Below are positions 1 to 11,421 of a DNA stretch of 64,000 nt, piece by piece. The stretch comes from Gonatopus flavifemur (lineage: Eukaryota; Arthropoda; Insecta; Hymenoptera; Dryinidae), in NCBI GenBank assembly GCA_018340375.1, contig JAFFJZ010000007.1:25270001-25334000 (forward strand), in the 5' to 3' direction. How positions within the stretch are numbered: the first letter of the stretch is position 1; the number at the start of each line of letters is the position of its first letter. The notes under the pieces are model-generated. The model saw only the letters and a list, made by a program, of their open reading frames with translations, was not told the origin of the DNA and made no database searches. The position numbers and the translations under genes were made by a program.

Positions 1-402
1 GTGAACTGTAACCATTACCATGCGAAAATGGTACCCCGAGAGAAAAATTTGGTTCCCATAACCATGTTTTTGACTTTGACCATGTCATATAGTCGTCACA
101 ACCAGATTTATGTGATTGTGTTTTGTTTTCCTGGTTATCATGATCAAATTTTGTAACCATAAATCCTTTACCATGCGAGCTTTGTTTCTGTGACCATGGT
201 GCTTTTTTTCTCAGTGTAATTGAATTACAGAATCTCTAAGTTGATGATGTCAACTATGTTACTTGGTATCCATCTTCATGTAAATGGTAACCATTCCCAT
301 GTGCATGAACATTGCTACGATTCTCCATAGTATCCGAAACCAAATTCGCGAAGCTGTCCCCCAATTACTATTTATACATGGTGTTGTACTTCTCTCAGTG
401 TA
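1..402. repeat. Two adjacent foldback modules with CCATGG/GGTAACC words
   Basis: The stretch is full of diverged copies of the self-complementary words ACCATGGT and GGTTACC/GGTAACC on both strands. Two terminal motifs of the form TTTCTCTCAGTGTA end near 218 and at 402. These match the inverse of the TACAC(T/G)GAGAGAAA ends seen on other elements in the window. The left end lies outside the window. I see no coding potential; the 70-codon reverse ORF here is repeat sequence. Confidence 0.6.
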
Positions 403-446
403 GGACATAATAAAGCATGGAATGAAATGAAATGGAATGAAATGAA
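403..446. repeat. GAATGAAAT simple repeat
   Basis: A short degenerate run of GGAATGAAAT units separates the preceding foldback end from the CTCTGAAT satellite array. Confidence 0.6.
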
Positions 447-914
447 TTCCTTTGAAAAGTCCACCGCACAATTTCTCACAATTTACTTGTCTCTGAATCT
501 CTTCGAAATTCCTGGAATGCCTCTCAAATTAGAGACTGAAAATTTTACTCAATACATTACGCTTTGAATTTCTCTGAATCCCTCTGAATCTCTCTGAATT
601 CTTCTGGAAAGTTCAACGCACAGCTTTCCCTAATTTACCTATCTTCTAATTTTCATGGAAGTCCCTGAGTGTCTGAGACATTGTAAACCAAAAATTCCTC
701 TCTGAATTCCCCTGAATGCCTCTGAATCTTCGTAAATCCCTCTGATTCCTTCTGGAAAGTTCAACGCCCAATTTTTCCCAATCCATCAGTCTCTGAATTC
801 TTCTGAATCTTCCTGAATCATTTTGAATTTCTTAGGTTCCTCTGCAACCCCTGGAATTCCTCTGAATTCCTCTGGAATTCTCAGAGAGATTCTGAGAGAT
901 TTTTCACCAGGGGC
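447..914. repeat. Degenerate satellite array (about 155-bp unit) built of CTCTGAATT words
   Basis: Three diverged units begin near 447, 600 and 755. Each has a TTCTGGAAAGTTCAACGCAC-like segment followed by many CTCTGAATC/T words. The right end, TTTTTCACCAGGGG (about 901-914), matches the terminus of the longer array at 28116-29209, which carries the same unit in the opposite orientation. There is no gene. Confidence 0.7.
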
Positions 915-924
915 ATGAAGTGGC

Positions 925-1117
925 GTTGAACAGGACCCGAGTGAAAATGTTAATTTCGGTCCGCCAAACGGGACTGGTGCAGACGTGTTGCATTTTTGTG
1001 CGGTACTGTTGCAGATTCAGTGCGGGCACATCACGTCCGCAACAGTACCGTAGAAAAATGCAACACGCCTGCACCAGTCCTGTTTATCGAACCCGAAATG
1101 AAAATTTTTACTTTGGG
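925..1117. repeat. Foldback hairpin with arms of roughly 80 nt
   Basis: The core arms 972-1012 and 1039-1079 are nearly complementary (a few mismatches, 26-nt loop). Weaker complementarity extends outward to about 925 and 1117. The 100-codon ORF over the hairpin follows from the inverted repeat and resembles no family I know. Confidence 0.8.
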
Positions 1118-2221
1118 AACTCTATAGGATCTCCTAAATCAACGCATTGGATGACATTAAGATTATTCCTGAGCTCCTCAAGTTGTTTTCAAAACGTTGT
1201 GCCCATAACGCTCACTAGGTAGAATAATGGATTTTTGGTAGAAGATAACTCAGCACATTTTTTATCTTTCATTTTATATATTTTTCATTTGATTCTAATT
1301 TTATTCTGATATGAACGTGAATTTGAATCTTTAACTGGTTCATTAATCCGTAAATAAACGCACAAGGTGTTTGAAACACTCTGGCATTCGATTTCTTCAG
1401 TTTTAGATAGAAGTATAGAATTTTCTGTTCCATTTTTCATCTGTGGATATATTCCATTTTCTCAGATGCAATAAGTGAATTTGAATGAAATTCAGAGTTG
1501 AAGTGGCAGCAAAAATTTTGTACTCAAACCATGAATATTATTCCAACTCTTATTTATAAATCATGAAAAAAATAATTTTTGTTGTTGTCCTGTGTAATAA
1601 ACCATATCATTGGGGACTATTGACAACTATTGTTATTTAAAAATCATATCATTATTCAAAACCACACAAACTATTGAAACTTAATACTGCTGAAGTTGGA
1701 ACCGTCTGTTGGAACGAATTGATAATCGAATAATGGAATACTAAGCTCGAAAAGAAATCTTGGGCTTGTTACCTGTTGAAATTGACCTATTAGAAGGCAA
1801 CGGATATCGATGAAATGGATCTACAAGGGAAGACATATGGAGCCGGCATCAGAGATTAGGGGTAATTTTGATTAAAAGCATCTTGATTCACGGCTAAGCC
1901 ATTACGAAAACTTTCAACTCGTGTATCTCAAAACTGCATTTCAAGAATCGATGAGACCTCTAGTTCCGTCAATTTTCCATCAATCGGCTCGATTTTGTTT
2001 TTTTCATGTAAAAAAAACACTTGTATAAGCTTCGAAGCGGTTAAGTCATCGACAAATTTACGCATATCATTCAGCGTTTTGAACTGTTCGACCACCAAGG
2101 CGTGTTGTCCAATGAATATATCGCGCGCAGGAGAACATCCCATCCCAAGTTGAGGAGAATCTTACTTTGAGTCGTGCGAATAACATGAGATCGGGCGTTG
2201 TCAAACTGAGAAAAAAGATTC
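1118..2221. other. Unassigned AT-rich stretch
   Basis: No exon, RNA gene or clear element is recognised. A short reverse ORF (1928-2143) has no recognisable motif or supporting splice sites. Confidence 0.5.
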
Positions 2222-2549
2222 GTTGACTCAAATAAGATTTGTTTGTAGTAAATAAATCGTATAGTTGGATACGGCCAAAGAAAAATTTATTAATACACGG
2301 AGAAAAATTTATTGTCAAATTTACTATGGGATTCAGTAACCGAGGAACAGACTGAACTTTAGGATGAAATTTACTATGACGAGACAATAGAAACATGATC
2401 AAATTCACTGTTTTACAGTAAACGCCATTGTAAAGTCAGTCTGTTCCTCGGGCACAATAATCACAGAGTAAATTGAACTACAAATTTCTCTCCGTGTATT
2501 TATTTCACCGCATAGTTGATAGATACAGCACGTATTTATTTGAGTCAAC
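2222..2549. repeat. Outer foldback GTTGACTCAAATAA interrupted by a nested element
   Basis: GTTGACTCAAATAA at 2222 pairs with TTATTTGAGTCAAC ending at 2549. Between the arms lies an independent foldback element (2294-2498), so this looks like an older hairpin repeat with a later insertion. TGAGTCAAAT words continue to about 2650. Confidence 0.6.
2294..2498. mobile_element. Foldback element with TACACGGAGA termini
   Basis: It starts TACACGGAGAAAAATTT and ends AAATTTCTCTCCGTGTA. The inner arms around GAGGAACAGACTGA (about 2341) and TCAGTCTGTTCCTC (about 2436) are complementary. The interior shows no homology to the other elements with the same ends at 4188, 11422 and 20043. No ORF is evident, so it is non-autonomous. 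Confidence 0.75.
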
Positions 2550-2956
2550 TTCATAACGAGGATGGTTCGATAAACTCAAATTTGAGAAGGAGTCATATTC
2601 TTTCAAATCAATTTCGATCAGTTTGAGTCAAATAAATGATTTGGTTATAATTAATAAACATGAATTTTTCAACCCAACACAATGTTTGGTGATAATGAAT
2701 AAGTCTTATTTGTATGAAACGATATCTCTCAAAGATGTTCAACCAAATGCGTTGATTTGTCAGAAAAAAACCTTTTTCTCAGTGCATGCAGCACTACGAC
2801 TTGCCTGCTTCCTTGCCCAGTAAATAGCCTCTTGTAATCAAATTTTCAGATCAATTTTTGTATAAACATTTTTCTCGGCCCAGACCCAGGCCAGGTTTAT
2901 AATCCCTACTTGAAGAATGACATGGATTTGGATTGTCACGCTTTTTAATTTAGGTC

Positions 2957-3515
2957 TCATAATTGTATTAAAATATCCAGGCAAAACAATTTTTTCACTT
3001 CTTCAAATGTTTTGAACCGCACATCAGACAATTCGTTTTGCATTTCCCACAACAAGTGGAAATCGATTAGGGCTAAATCTGGTGAATACGTCAGGCGTGG
3101 CACAGCTTCCCATACAAGAGCTAATAACGTATCCTTGATCGGTTTACCAACGTGAGACCTGGCGTTGTCATGGAGTAGTTCCTCTGGACGTTTTCTTTTG
3201 CCAGTAAATGGACGTTTCTTTACAATTTCTCGGTTCAATTGCATTGATTGATGACGATAGCGATCGACAGTAATTGTTTCACCAGATTTGAAGAGTTCAT
3301 AATGCATTACACCTTTCATATCCCACCAAATACAAGAAGAAGAAGATTGCACTATGATGTCGATGTTGTTGACTCACCGAGGTCAATTCAATTATATTTG
3401 CGTTTCGGATCACCAGAATAAATCCACTATTCATCGCCGGTCACAATTTTCCACAATAACCATATTTTCTATGCTCCTCGTTGTGAAGACTCGAACAAAT
3501 GTCAAGACGGCTATT
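2957..3515 (-). pseudogene. Mariner transposase fragment, disabled
   Basis: The minus strand encodes a clear mariner-family transposase segment: WWDMKGV.HYEL, then LLHDNARSHVGKP (second catalytic D), then YSPDLALIDFHLL (third D region) and a FKTFEEVKK block. Upstream (3353-3515) the frame is interrupted by stops but still shows the IVTGDE block that carries the first catalytic D. The N-terminal half and the last about 35 residues are missing or unreadable. It is a dead copy unrelated in position to the better-preserved mariner at 62125. Family assignment rests on the characteristic HDNA and YSPD motifs. Confidence 0.9.
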
Positions 3516-3568
3516 TTTATTTTCTTGAGTTAGGAAGTGTAATATCCACTTTGTTTCTTTTCGAATCT

Positions 3569-3845
3569 TACTCTCTAAACTTTTCAAAACTGAGATTTCA
3601 CTCTTCAGTCAGCCAAAAGTGAGCCTGTCAAAATTTTGAGTGAAATTTCCACTCTTTCAGACTGATATTGTGAGGTTTGAGGTTAAGAACTCACATCCAC
3701 TCAAATTCTAGAGTCAATTTTTCACTCTAGAAGAGTGAGGGTTCACTCGAAACGAGTGAAAATCCCACGCGAAGCGGACTGGCTCACTTTTGAGACTTAG
3801 TGGAGTGAAACACGTGATTTTTTACTCTGTCAGATTTAGAGAGTA
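3569..3845. mobile_element. Foldback element with TACTCTCTAAA termini and GAGTGAAA words
   Basis: It is bounded by TACTCTCTAAA (3569) and its complement TTTAGAGAGTA (3845). The interior is crowded with TTTCACTC and GAGTGAAA words in both orientations. A related GAGTGAAA-rich patch lies at about 52850-53000. Confidence 0.7.
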
Positions 3846-4187
3846 CACATCGCTTTTAAGCGATAAGAAACAGTTTGTTGAGTTATAGTGGTGGGCGAAG
3901 CGGGGTTTTTATACGAATCGAATGTTCTTGTATTGAATTTTCGAAGCGAATCCAAAAAGAATTTTTCCGTCTCGTGCGCCATCAAGGTTTATGATTTGGT
4001 GATAAAAAATTGCATGAAAAAATTCACCCATCAAATGGAAGTCATACATCGAATCTTGAGGAAATCCAATACCACACCTTGAAGGTAACCTTGGCAAAAA
4101 TGACTCTAGTTACCTCATAATTAATGTCAAGGCCTTTTCCAGCAACTAGCTTCACTGCTAGCGCCTTGGAAGGTGCTAGACAACTGC

Positions 4188-4322
4188 TACACGGAGAGAA
4201 GAGAATGGTAATATTCGCCATACTAATAGCATTCTTTACCATTTTTCTGATGATAATTACTAGAAAAATGGTAAAGAATTCTATTAGCATGGTAAATATT
4301 ACTATTCTCTTTTCTCCGTGTA
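4188..4322. mobile_element. 135-bp hairpin element with TACACGGAG termini
   Basis: Nearly the whole element is one inverted repeat: the left half with AATGGTAATATT...CTTTACCATTTTTCT pairs with the right half around a short loop. Termini are TACACGGAGAGAA and TTTTCTCCGTGTA. The small ORFs on both strands here are a by-product of the hairpin. Confidence 0.85.
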
Positions 4323-4354
4323 AAATTATTCTCATTAGGGTAGTAGCCTGGTAA

Positions 4355-4571
4355 CCCAGATAGCAATTTAACCTTGCTGCAATATGGTCGGGGTAGCTTG
4401 TGACAAGTTTGACATAAGCCTCCTAGTTGACACATGACAAGGGTATAAGCTTACAAAACCCTTGCAGCAGACTTGTAGCAGTCTTACACTGACTAGGTTG
4501 TTAATAACAAGTCAAAAAACAATCGAATGACAAGTCTGACAAGCTTATGACAAGCTCACATGTTATTTGGG
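4355..4571. mobile_element. Foldback element, CCCAGATAGCAATTT terminus, TGACAAGCTTGTCA words
   Basis: The left end CCCAGATAGCAATTT and right end TGTTATTTGGG are partly complementary. The interior repeats TGACAAG/CTTGTCA and AAGCTT words in both orientations. It belongs to the CCC-type terminal class described in the findings. Confidence 0.6.
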
Positions 4572-5567
4572 TAACTTGCACGTTTCTTTAGCCTTTTTTC
4601 GGAGAGATGTTTTTTTGAGGAAAATAAAATTCGATCGGTTCAATATTTTGATGTATTATCAAGTATAGTTGATGGTGTACAAACATTTTTTCTTATACTT
4701 AATTGTGAACGATTTTTAGCATCAAAGTGAGCCCTTAAAAAAAAAGGTGGGTGTCTGGCCCACATGATTGTGCCGCCCCAGAACATCCAAAATGAAGAAA
4801 TCAAAACGATTATTGTTTAGGAAGCTTGCCATTGTAGTCGGAATTAGGATTAAACAATTACCTTGCAAAATAACAAAATGGCGGACTTCGAAAAAAGTGA
4901 CTATTTTCAGTGGAAATAGCGCTGTAAAATGGAAAGTCAGGGGTGAAAAAAGATGTTAGTTCCTACGAGAGGTGTTAATAATCAGAATCCATTCGGTTGG
5001 ATAGAAAATCTTTCATGAAGTGGGCCGACTGTAAAAACGTTGTGTCGAGAATCAAAAATCATATTCACCTACACTAATCTTCTATCCCTGGTGCGTACAA
5101 TAAGCCTCCCTCCTCTTCGTAGGCCTCATTTGTGAGCCCTTTATGGCAAGAAAAAAAATTCGATTTTTTCAAGTCAAATTACCAGACTATTACCTGAAGT
5201 GCGGTCAAAATACAACATTGATTTTATCTCATTCCAAGCCAAACCCAACTGAAACAGTTGGTATAGAATTTTTCATCAAACGGGTCGTAGTCGGAACATC
5301 CAGATTCTATTGTTTAAGTGTGTACTAATTCAATCCTATTCAATTATCTTGATTATATCCAATTTTAGTAGATTTTCTGATGGCCTCGCGTTTTTCCGAA
5401 TAATCTGTCCGACATTTATAAGAGGCCTATAATACTATAAACATCCTAATACCAAATATCCATGAGACCAAATGATTTTTAGAGACTTTGAATGCTATCA
5501 GGGAATAACTGGGTATTCATAGACATTATTCGATATTAGAAGCATTAATTATTATAGTATACTATCC
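4572..5567. other. Unassigned AT-rich stretch
   Basis: No exon or RNA gene is recognised. Two short forward ORFs of about 60 codons (4768 and 5143) have no family motif or splice support. Confidence 0.5.
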
Positions 5568-5571
5568 TTAA

Positions 5572-6249
5572 GGTAGTTCTCCGGGAGAATTCAGGATCAA
5601 ATTAGAAAAATTATTGTCAAGCAGAGCACCAAGATCGAAGGAATTCGATAATCATATTCTTTGGGACTTATATTCTTATTTATGACAAAAAAAGAACCAA
5701 CTCGAAGTATAAATGAAAAACCTTGTAACAACAACGCGGAATTTGACATGGTTTTTTTTGTTGAAAATTTTTTATTTTCGATCCGTTTATGACTTATGAG
5801 GGCTCATTTTGTTCCTTGTGAGATTTAAAAAACCTTTACCATGGGGATTTTTTTATATGAATCATCATGACACTGTCACACGCTTTTGTTTATTAATAGT
5901 AAAATACATTCCCATAAACAAAAGCGTGTGACAGTGTCATGATGGCTCATATTAAAAAGTTCCCATGGTAAAGGTTCTTTAAATCTCACAAGGAACAAAA
6001 TGAGCCCTCATAAGTCATAAACGGATCAAAAATAAAAATTTTTTAAGAAAAAAACCATGTCAAATTTCGCGTTGTTCTTACAAGGTTGTTTATTTATACT
6101 TCTTTATTTGTTGTTTATTTATGGTTCTTTTTTTTGTCATGAATAAGAATATGAGTCCCAACGAATATAGTTATCGAATTCCTTCGACCTTGGTGCTCTG
6201 CTTGACAATAATTTTTCTAATTTGATCTTGAATTCTCCCGGAGAACTCC
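5572..6249. mobile_element. 678-bp TTAA-flanked near-complete foldback element
   Basis: It is flanked by TTAA at 5568-5571 and 6250-6253. The ends are GGTAGTTCTCCGGGAGAATTC and its near-complement GAATTCTCCCGGAGAACTCC. The two arms of about 320-330 nt pair along almost their full length with small gaps, around a loop near 5893-5913. TTAA flanks are the hallmark of piggyBac-type insertion. No transposase is present, so it is non-autonomous. A transcript would form a very long double-stranded RNA. Confidence 0.85.
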
Positions 6250-6253
6250 TTAA

Positions 6254-6968
6254 GGGGTCTGTCTAGTAACTCACTTTTGAAAAATCGTTTTGGTTTCGTT
6301 TGGAAAAAGATTGGAAGAAAGTCGACTCTTCGAACAATCTGAAGGAATTTTGTACGGTCCAGGCATCGCTGACTAGGCGTAAGTGAGTTTTTTCTAAGAA
6401 TTTCATGTAAAATAACTTCAAACGCGTTATTCTCGAAACAACGTTTTTACTCGCCTTGTTGATGAAATTTTCGAAACTACTCGACCGATCCTTATGAAAT
6501 TTTAAACACATATTCTTTGAACCTATCGCTATGTCCCCTATAAATTTTTTTCGAAAATTTTGAATTTCACTATATTTTTTTTTCAAAAATCGGCGAAAAA
6601 AAACGGTTTTTTGAAAATTTTTTGTTTTTTCTTTACCATTTTTTTATTTTTTGAAATAATTGGATAAAATTCATAGGGGACATAGCCATTGTCATACCAA
6701 ACCTAAAGCACTTTGATTTTTTTGTTTCAGACAACACAGCTCCGAGATTTTATCAACAAGGCGGACCTACCTACTTTTCGAGGTGTTGCGTTTGGCTGAC
6801 GTTTTTGGTCATAATGCATGTATAAAATAAAAGAGAAAAGTTTTTTTATGTATTTCAAGAGTGTATTTACTAAGCCTAATAACTTTTATATCAATACCTT
6901 TATCCAGTATCCCAAGGAATAATCACGAAAATCGCGTTTTTTTCGGCGCGAGCTACTAGACAGATCCC
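6254..6968. mobile_element. 715-bp TTAA-flanked non-autonomous element
   Basis: It is flanked by TTAA at 6250-6253 (shared with the previous element) and 6969-6972. Termini are GGGGTCTGTCTAGTAACTC and GAGCTACTAGACAGATCCC. It contains an inner inverted pair around CTATGTCCCCTATAAA (about 6529) and TTCATAGGGGACATAG (about 6670). The reverse ORF 6263-6586 is not recognisable as a transposase. Confidence 0.8.
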
Positions 6969-6999
6969 TTAAGGGTACGAATTCGTGCATAGTAGAGGA

Positions 7000-7640
7000 T
7001 CTTGTGTATTTTTAACACACGCGCATGTCTCAAACAGACCACTCAAAATTTGTGTTAAGTATTGATACAAATCATGTGAGAAATTAATACGAAAGTTTGG
7101 AATTTACAGTGAAAATCTGTCTGTTTGACGCTCATCTGTGTTGATTTTTGAGTGGACCGTTTGTAACACAAAACTTTTCACTGTGTGTATATGAAAAATA
7201 AGAATAATGTCGACATTTCAAATGATATAAATATATGATTGTGATTCGGCGGAAATTTAAATCTTCGAAAATTCCCAATACTTGAATGTGATCCGGCGGT
7301 GATTCGAAGCTTCGAATTTCGAATACCAATGCTTCGCTCCGATCCGATTCGCTTCACTTTGACAAAACTTCGAAAACTCGAAGCTTTGCCCATCACGGTT
7401 GGAAATTTTGTGTAAATCTGTTGGAAAATCCGTGTGTTATGAATTTTATGTCAAATATTCAACACAAACATGTGTAACTTCTACAGACGCTCCCATTGTG
7501 TAATCAGATCTCAACTGATTTATAATGTGAAATCTCTCAAACAAGTGGTGAGAAGTGTTAAAATGACATAAATTTTATGCAGTTCAAGATTCAACACGAA
7601 AATTGTGTTATCCTGGAGTACCAAGGGAAGATCGTCAGTG
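7000..7640. repeat. Island of ACACAAA/TTTGTGT words
   Basis: Diverged copies of AACACAAA and TTTGTGTT occur in both orientations. A TGAGTGGACCGTTTGTAACAC-like segment at about 7151 recurs at 10331 in a similar island. I see no coding sequence. Confidence 0.5.
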
Positions 7641-8010
7641 GTGAGAGATACTTTTTGATGAAAGTTCCACGTACGTGTAACTTTGGTACTCGTCGGGAAA
7701 ACTATTCATTCATTTTCATTCATTTTGGCTTCGGCTCTCATTCTAATGGGGCTTAGTTTTCTAGATATGCAAATTTGAAGATCGAGTACAAGTTGATATA
7801 CGCACAGAAAGTACCCCCATTCAAGTAACCAGCGGTGGGTTGAGTGATCAGCACCGTAGAGATGGGGTGGTGAAGGTGGCCCCCACCAGGGGTGCAGCTC
7901 TAGGGGGGCGCAAAATCGAGAAGCCGCATGTAATACTCAAACGCCCGCTCGAACGTACCTGAGGGCGTTCTTCCACGCGGCGGAACGGCACCGATAGTAC
8001 TATACGACCA

Positions 8011-8330
8011 ACCCATACTGGAAGCCCAGTCATAGAACACAGCCGATAATCGGCCAATATGTGGCTCGTGTTGAATGGCCAATGATTGATTCCCCATTGC
8101 TGGCCCGAATATGGCCCATCACTGGCTGACCAGGTATTCAAACATCAAAACCCACGATAACCGGCTCATCACTGGGCCAGTCAGCAATCCTATCATCGGC
8201 CGTTTATTTTTCACCATTGCTGGGCCCAAGTTATCATCCAGCAGTGAACCATTGATGGGTACCATTGGCCCATTAATGGGTGCCATTACCGTGCGATTAT
8301 TGGCCCGATCGTGAAACCCTGTTAGGGAAC
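8011..8330. repeat. Foldback island with TTGGCCAAT/ATGGGCCAT words
   Basis: There are many diverged copies of TGGCCCAT, ATGGGCC and TTGGCCAAT in both orientations. The right end GAAACCCTGTTAGGGAA is the complement of the left end TTCCCATACAGGGTTCAAC of the island at about 14522, so the two islands share a terminus. Confidence 0.6.
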
Positions 8331-8338
8331 TGCGGAAA

Positions 8339-9714
8339 GTTTTATTGATTTCGTTATAAGCCACGAAAAAACTGGAGAAGGCTTATCTGAAGAAATATTA
8401 AAAAAGCTCGAAGACGATGGCCTAAATATCCAAAATTGCCGAGGTCAATGTTTTGATAATGCTTCTAATATGGCAGGGAAGTATAAAGGTGTGCAAGCTC
8501 GTATAGGTCAGATTAATGAATTAGCCATATTCGTGCCATGTGCAGCACACAGTTTGAACCTTGTCGGTGTGCAAGCTGCAAAAGTTTCTGTCGTCATGGT
8601 CAATTTTTTTGGTCAAGTCCAGGATTTCTTCAACTTTTTCAGCAGTTCAACCTCAAGATGGGAGGCTTTGTCAGGCTGTTTGAAAACGACACTCAAAAAG
8701 CACTGTGAAACAAGATGGTCCTCTGAGCGACAATCAGTAACAGCACTCAAGGACAATTTAAAGTCTGTTTACAAAATACTGCAGGACATGTCGAAAGGAG
8801 ACAAGTGGAACACAGACACCAGATCTGGTGCAATAAGTATTTGTAGCCATATTGATTACAAATTTGTGTGTCTCTTGGAGATGTGGTGTGATGTTTTGAT
8901 AAAAATCGATTATGTAAATGAATCTCTGCAAAGCAAAAGTGTTACCTTTGATGTCAGGGCCAGCTTATTGTCTGGTTTGGCAAAGAATATTCAGTCTTTA
9001 CGCAATGAAGGGATTGAAAAATACATAACAAAAGCAAAAACTGTGTGCGAAGCTATTGGGATTGACAGCAGTTTTCCTGAAAAGAGAGCTAAGAAAGTAA
9101 GAAGAATGGACGAAGAGCTAGCTGACGACGAGGAACATTTACTCTCTGCTGAAAACTCTTTTCAGGCTGAGTGTTTTGAAGTTTTCAGTAGAATTATGTT
9201 GGAAATCAAAAACAGATCTAAAGTATATGATTTGATTTCATCAGATTTCAGTTTCCTATCAGGGAAAGTTTTGAATGAGAGTTCGACTGCTTACCTTGAA
9301 AAATGTGCCGCAGATTTGGGTGTCAAATACAGCCGAGACATTAATACGGTGGAGCTGGTGAATGAAATAACTTCTTTCAAATTTTAAGTAACGGAATTGT
9401 TCGAAAACATTGACACCGCTTCTCACTTCGATATGTTGAAATGTATTACCAAATATGGCTTGAAAGATGTTTATCCCAATATTGAAATAACACTGAAAAT
9501 ATTTCTAACTATGCCAGGAAGTGTTGTAGCATCCTGCGAACGCAGTTTCAGTAAATTGAAATTGATCAAGAACTATTTAAGATTAAGTATGAGTGAGACC
9601 AGACTAACAAATCTTGCAATTTTGTCCATCGAGTATGATCTAGCATCAAAAACAGACTTTGATCAAATTATAAACGAGTTTGCCTCAATCAAAGCGAGAG
9701 AAAAGAAGTTCTGA
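8339..9714 (+). pseudogene. hAT transposase (ZMYM1-like), 5'-truncated with one in-frame stop
   Basis: Readable protein runs from FIDFVISHEKTGEG through GQCFDNASNMAGKYKGVQ (RNase H-like fold, with the D of FDNASNM) and PCAAHSLNLVG to the C-terminal hAT dimerisation block ASCERSFSKLKLIKNYLR...LTNLAILSIE. The only interruption between 8339 and 9714 is a single TAA at 9385-9387; the frame is otherwise continuous on both sides of it. The N-terminal zinc finger and the first part of the catalytic domain are missing, cut at the junction with the foldback island. Few lesions suggest fairly recent loss, but it cannot encode a working enzyme. Confidence 0.88.
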
Positions 9715-10087
9715 TCACATAAAGTTCAAATAAGATGATGTCTCCCTACGGTGAAGAGTTCTTTTCAATACATTGTGTACAATTTTCTTCATAAATAACA
9801 ATACTCAATTCAATAGTTAATAATTTCCATGTGTGTACAATTTTGATAAAATCAAAGGACAATGAGTTATATATGTATATATGATTTCTCGAATTGATTT
9901 CTAAGAAAAGCCTATTAAATTAACGAAAACTTCCCAGAGGGGCGCAATAATGGTGATTCTGCCAGGGGCGCAAAATCACCTTCGTACGGCTCTATGAGTG
10001 ATAGAGCTTCAACGTCCAGTCTCGACGATCCGTGTTCAATTCTCATTGAAGACTATTTTTCTCAATTTATTCCTATAAATTGTTTCA

Positions 10088-10390
10088 ACACACAAAAAAA
10101 TGCAATTTCTACATTTAATTGACGTGAAAAAAATTCATAAACTACATTTATTAACTGTTAAAATTCGGGACTTATTTTCAATTTCATTTAACAGTACTCA
10201 TGTGTTGAATTTACACGATCGGAAATTCCAATCAAAACTCAATCAGCATCCTCTTATGTCATATTATTCACATCAAACTTGAGTTACTAGCTAACACAAA
10301 CACATTATGTTGAATCAACACAAAAATTTGTGTGGACCGTTTGGGACATGTGAAATGTGTTGAATGTAACACAAAATTCCTAACTGTGGC
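10088..10390. repeat. Island of ACACAAA/TTTGTGT words, second copy
   Basis: It starts at AACACACAAAAAAATGC and ends near AACACAAAATTCCTAACTGTGG. It shares the GTGGACCGTTTG segment with the island at 7000-7640. Confidence 0.5.
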
Positions 10391-11421
10391 ACCACTATTT
10401 GAAATTTCAATTGATGATTTTGTTGCCTGGAAAAGATCCGAATAGGAGAACGAACAGTAGTCACAACATCGTCCATTGTTCCCAAGAATTTGATGCAACA
10501 CTTTCCATGACCTTGAAGTTGGAGTTGGTATTGAAAAAAAAGTCAAGTTGAAATTAATAAAAATAAAAAACACTAATTAAAAAAAAGAAAAGCAAGACAC
10601 GAATCTGAAGTAATAAGGTAAATGTAATTCAGAGTTTAACGAGGCCGCACCAATTAAGAAAAGGGCCACTGTATATCGAGGGGAAACCCCCTCTCTTTTA
10701 ATGGTCCAATATGTTTTCTGCCTTCCTTTTTCTTCGCTTTTGAATGTACTATATTTCTCTACTCTCTCGTACACGCATACTTTTACACAGTTGTTTGGTT
10801 GAAAGCAACGAAGGGTAAACACGAGATTTTCTGGATGCTCGTTCTTTGGGCTTCAAGATATATATATATATATGTATACCTAGCAAGAAGTAGAAGAACA
10901 GAGGGAGGAAGAGAGACAGAGAAAGAGAGAGGGAGGTAAACTAGAACGATAGAACACATTACAGCACTGACTGCACGACACCATGACGCAGCCACGGCAG
11001 CAGATTGGACAGTTATTGCATTCTGGGTAAGATTAATTGATATGGGGACTCGCGGCTTCCTTCTTGCTGGAAGAGTGAGAAGGGATAGGGAATAGGATGG
11101 AGGGTAAGCAGGTTCGCGCTTGAACCATGTCTCACCGCTGGAGTAACGGCGAAGAGAAAAGGGGATTGACGACGATGGGGAGACGATGAGAGAACGGTGA
11201 TTAACCGATTGCATTGCGAACAGACGAAAAGCGGTAACGAGAGCGGTTCCAGTATCCGATCCCTTGTCTTCGAGCCTCCGCGTTATGCTTCTAATAACCA
11301 TTTGGTAATAATAGAGTCTCCCATTATTAAATAGAATATGATTGGTGGGCTCGATAGGGTGACCTGTTACGAAAAAATCGATAAAACGCATTAAAAAAAG
11401 TCTTGTCCTTCGTTTGACTCA
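10391..11421. other. Repeat-poor unassigned region
   Basis: This stretch is less AT-rich than its surroundings and has no foldback words, apart from a short TA-rich run near 10858-10880. The 202-codon reverse ORF 10783-11391 has no recognisable domain, an odd composition and no clear splice context. It could be conserved non-coding DNA or part of an unseen transcript; I cannot tell. Confidence 0.4.

Larger units (their letters stand above)
7886..9996 (+). mobile_element. hAT-type element remnant with ZMYM-like transposase
   Basis: GGGGCGCAAAATC motifs occur at both flanks (about 7903 and 9964). The left edge CAGGGGTGCAGCTCTAGG and the right edge CCTTCGTACGGCTCT are weakly complementary, as in degraded hAT ends. 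The centre encodes a transposase pseudogene (8339-9714). A foldback island (about 8011-8330) replaces the 5' part of the coding region, so the element is a decayed composite. Confidence 0.65.

Noticed and set aside
1928..2143. 71-codon reverse ORF resembling a possible transposase N-terminus
   Set aside because: No motif could be named with confidence and no inverted termini or target duplication were found around it.
10012..10060. tRNA-like GTTCAATTC box near 10033
   Set aside because: The bases before and after do not form the acceptor, D and anticodon stems. I found no tRNA or rRNA gene in the window.
10783..11391. 202-codon reverse ORF
   Set aside because: Low-complexity and aromatic-rich, with no domain, no splice context and a start in AT-rich sequence. 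Listed as an unassigned region instead.
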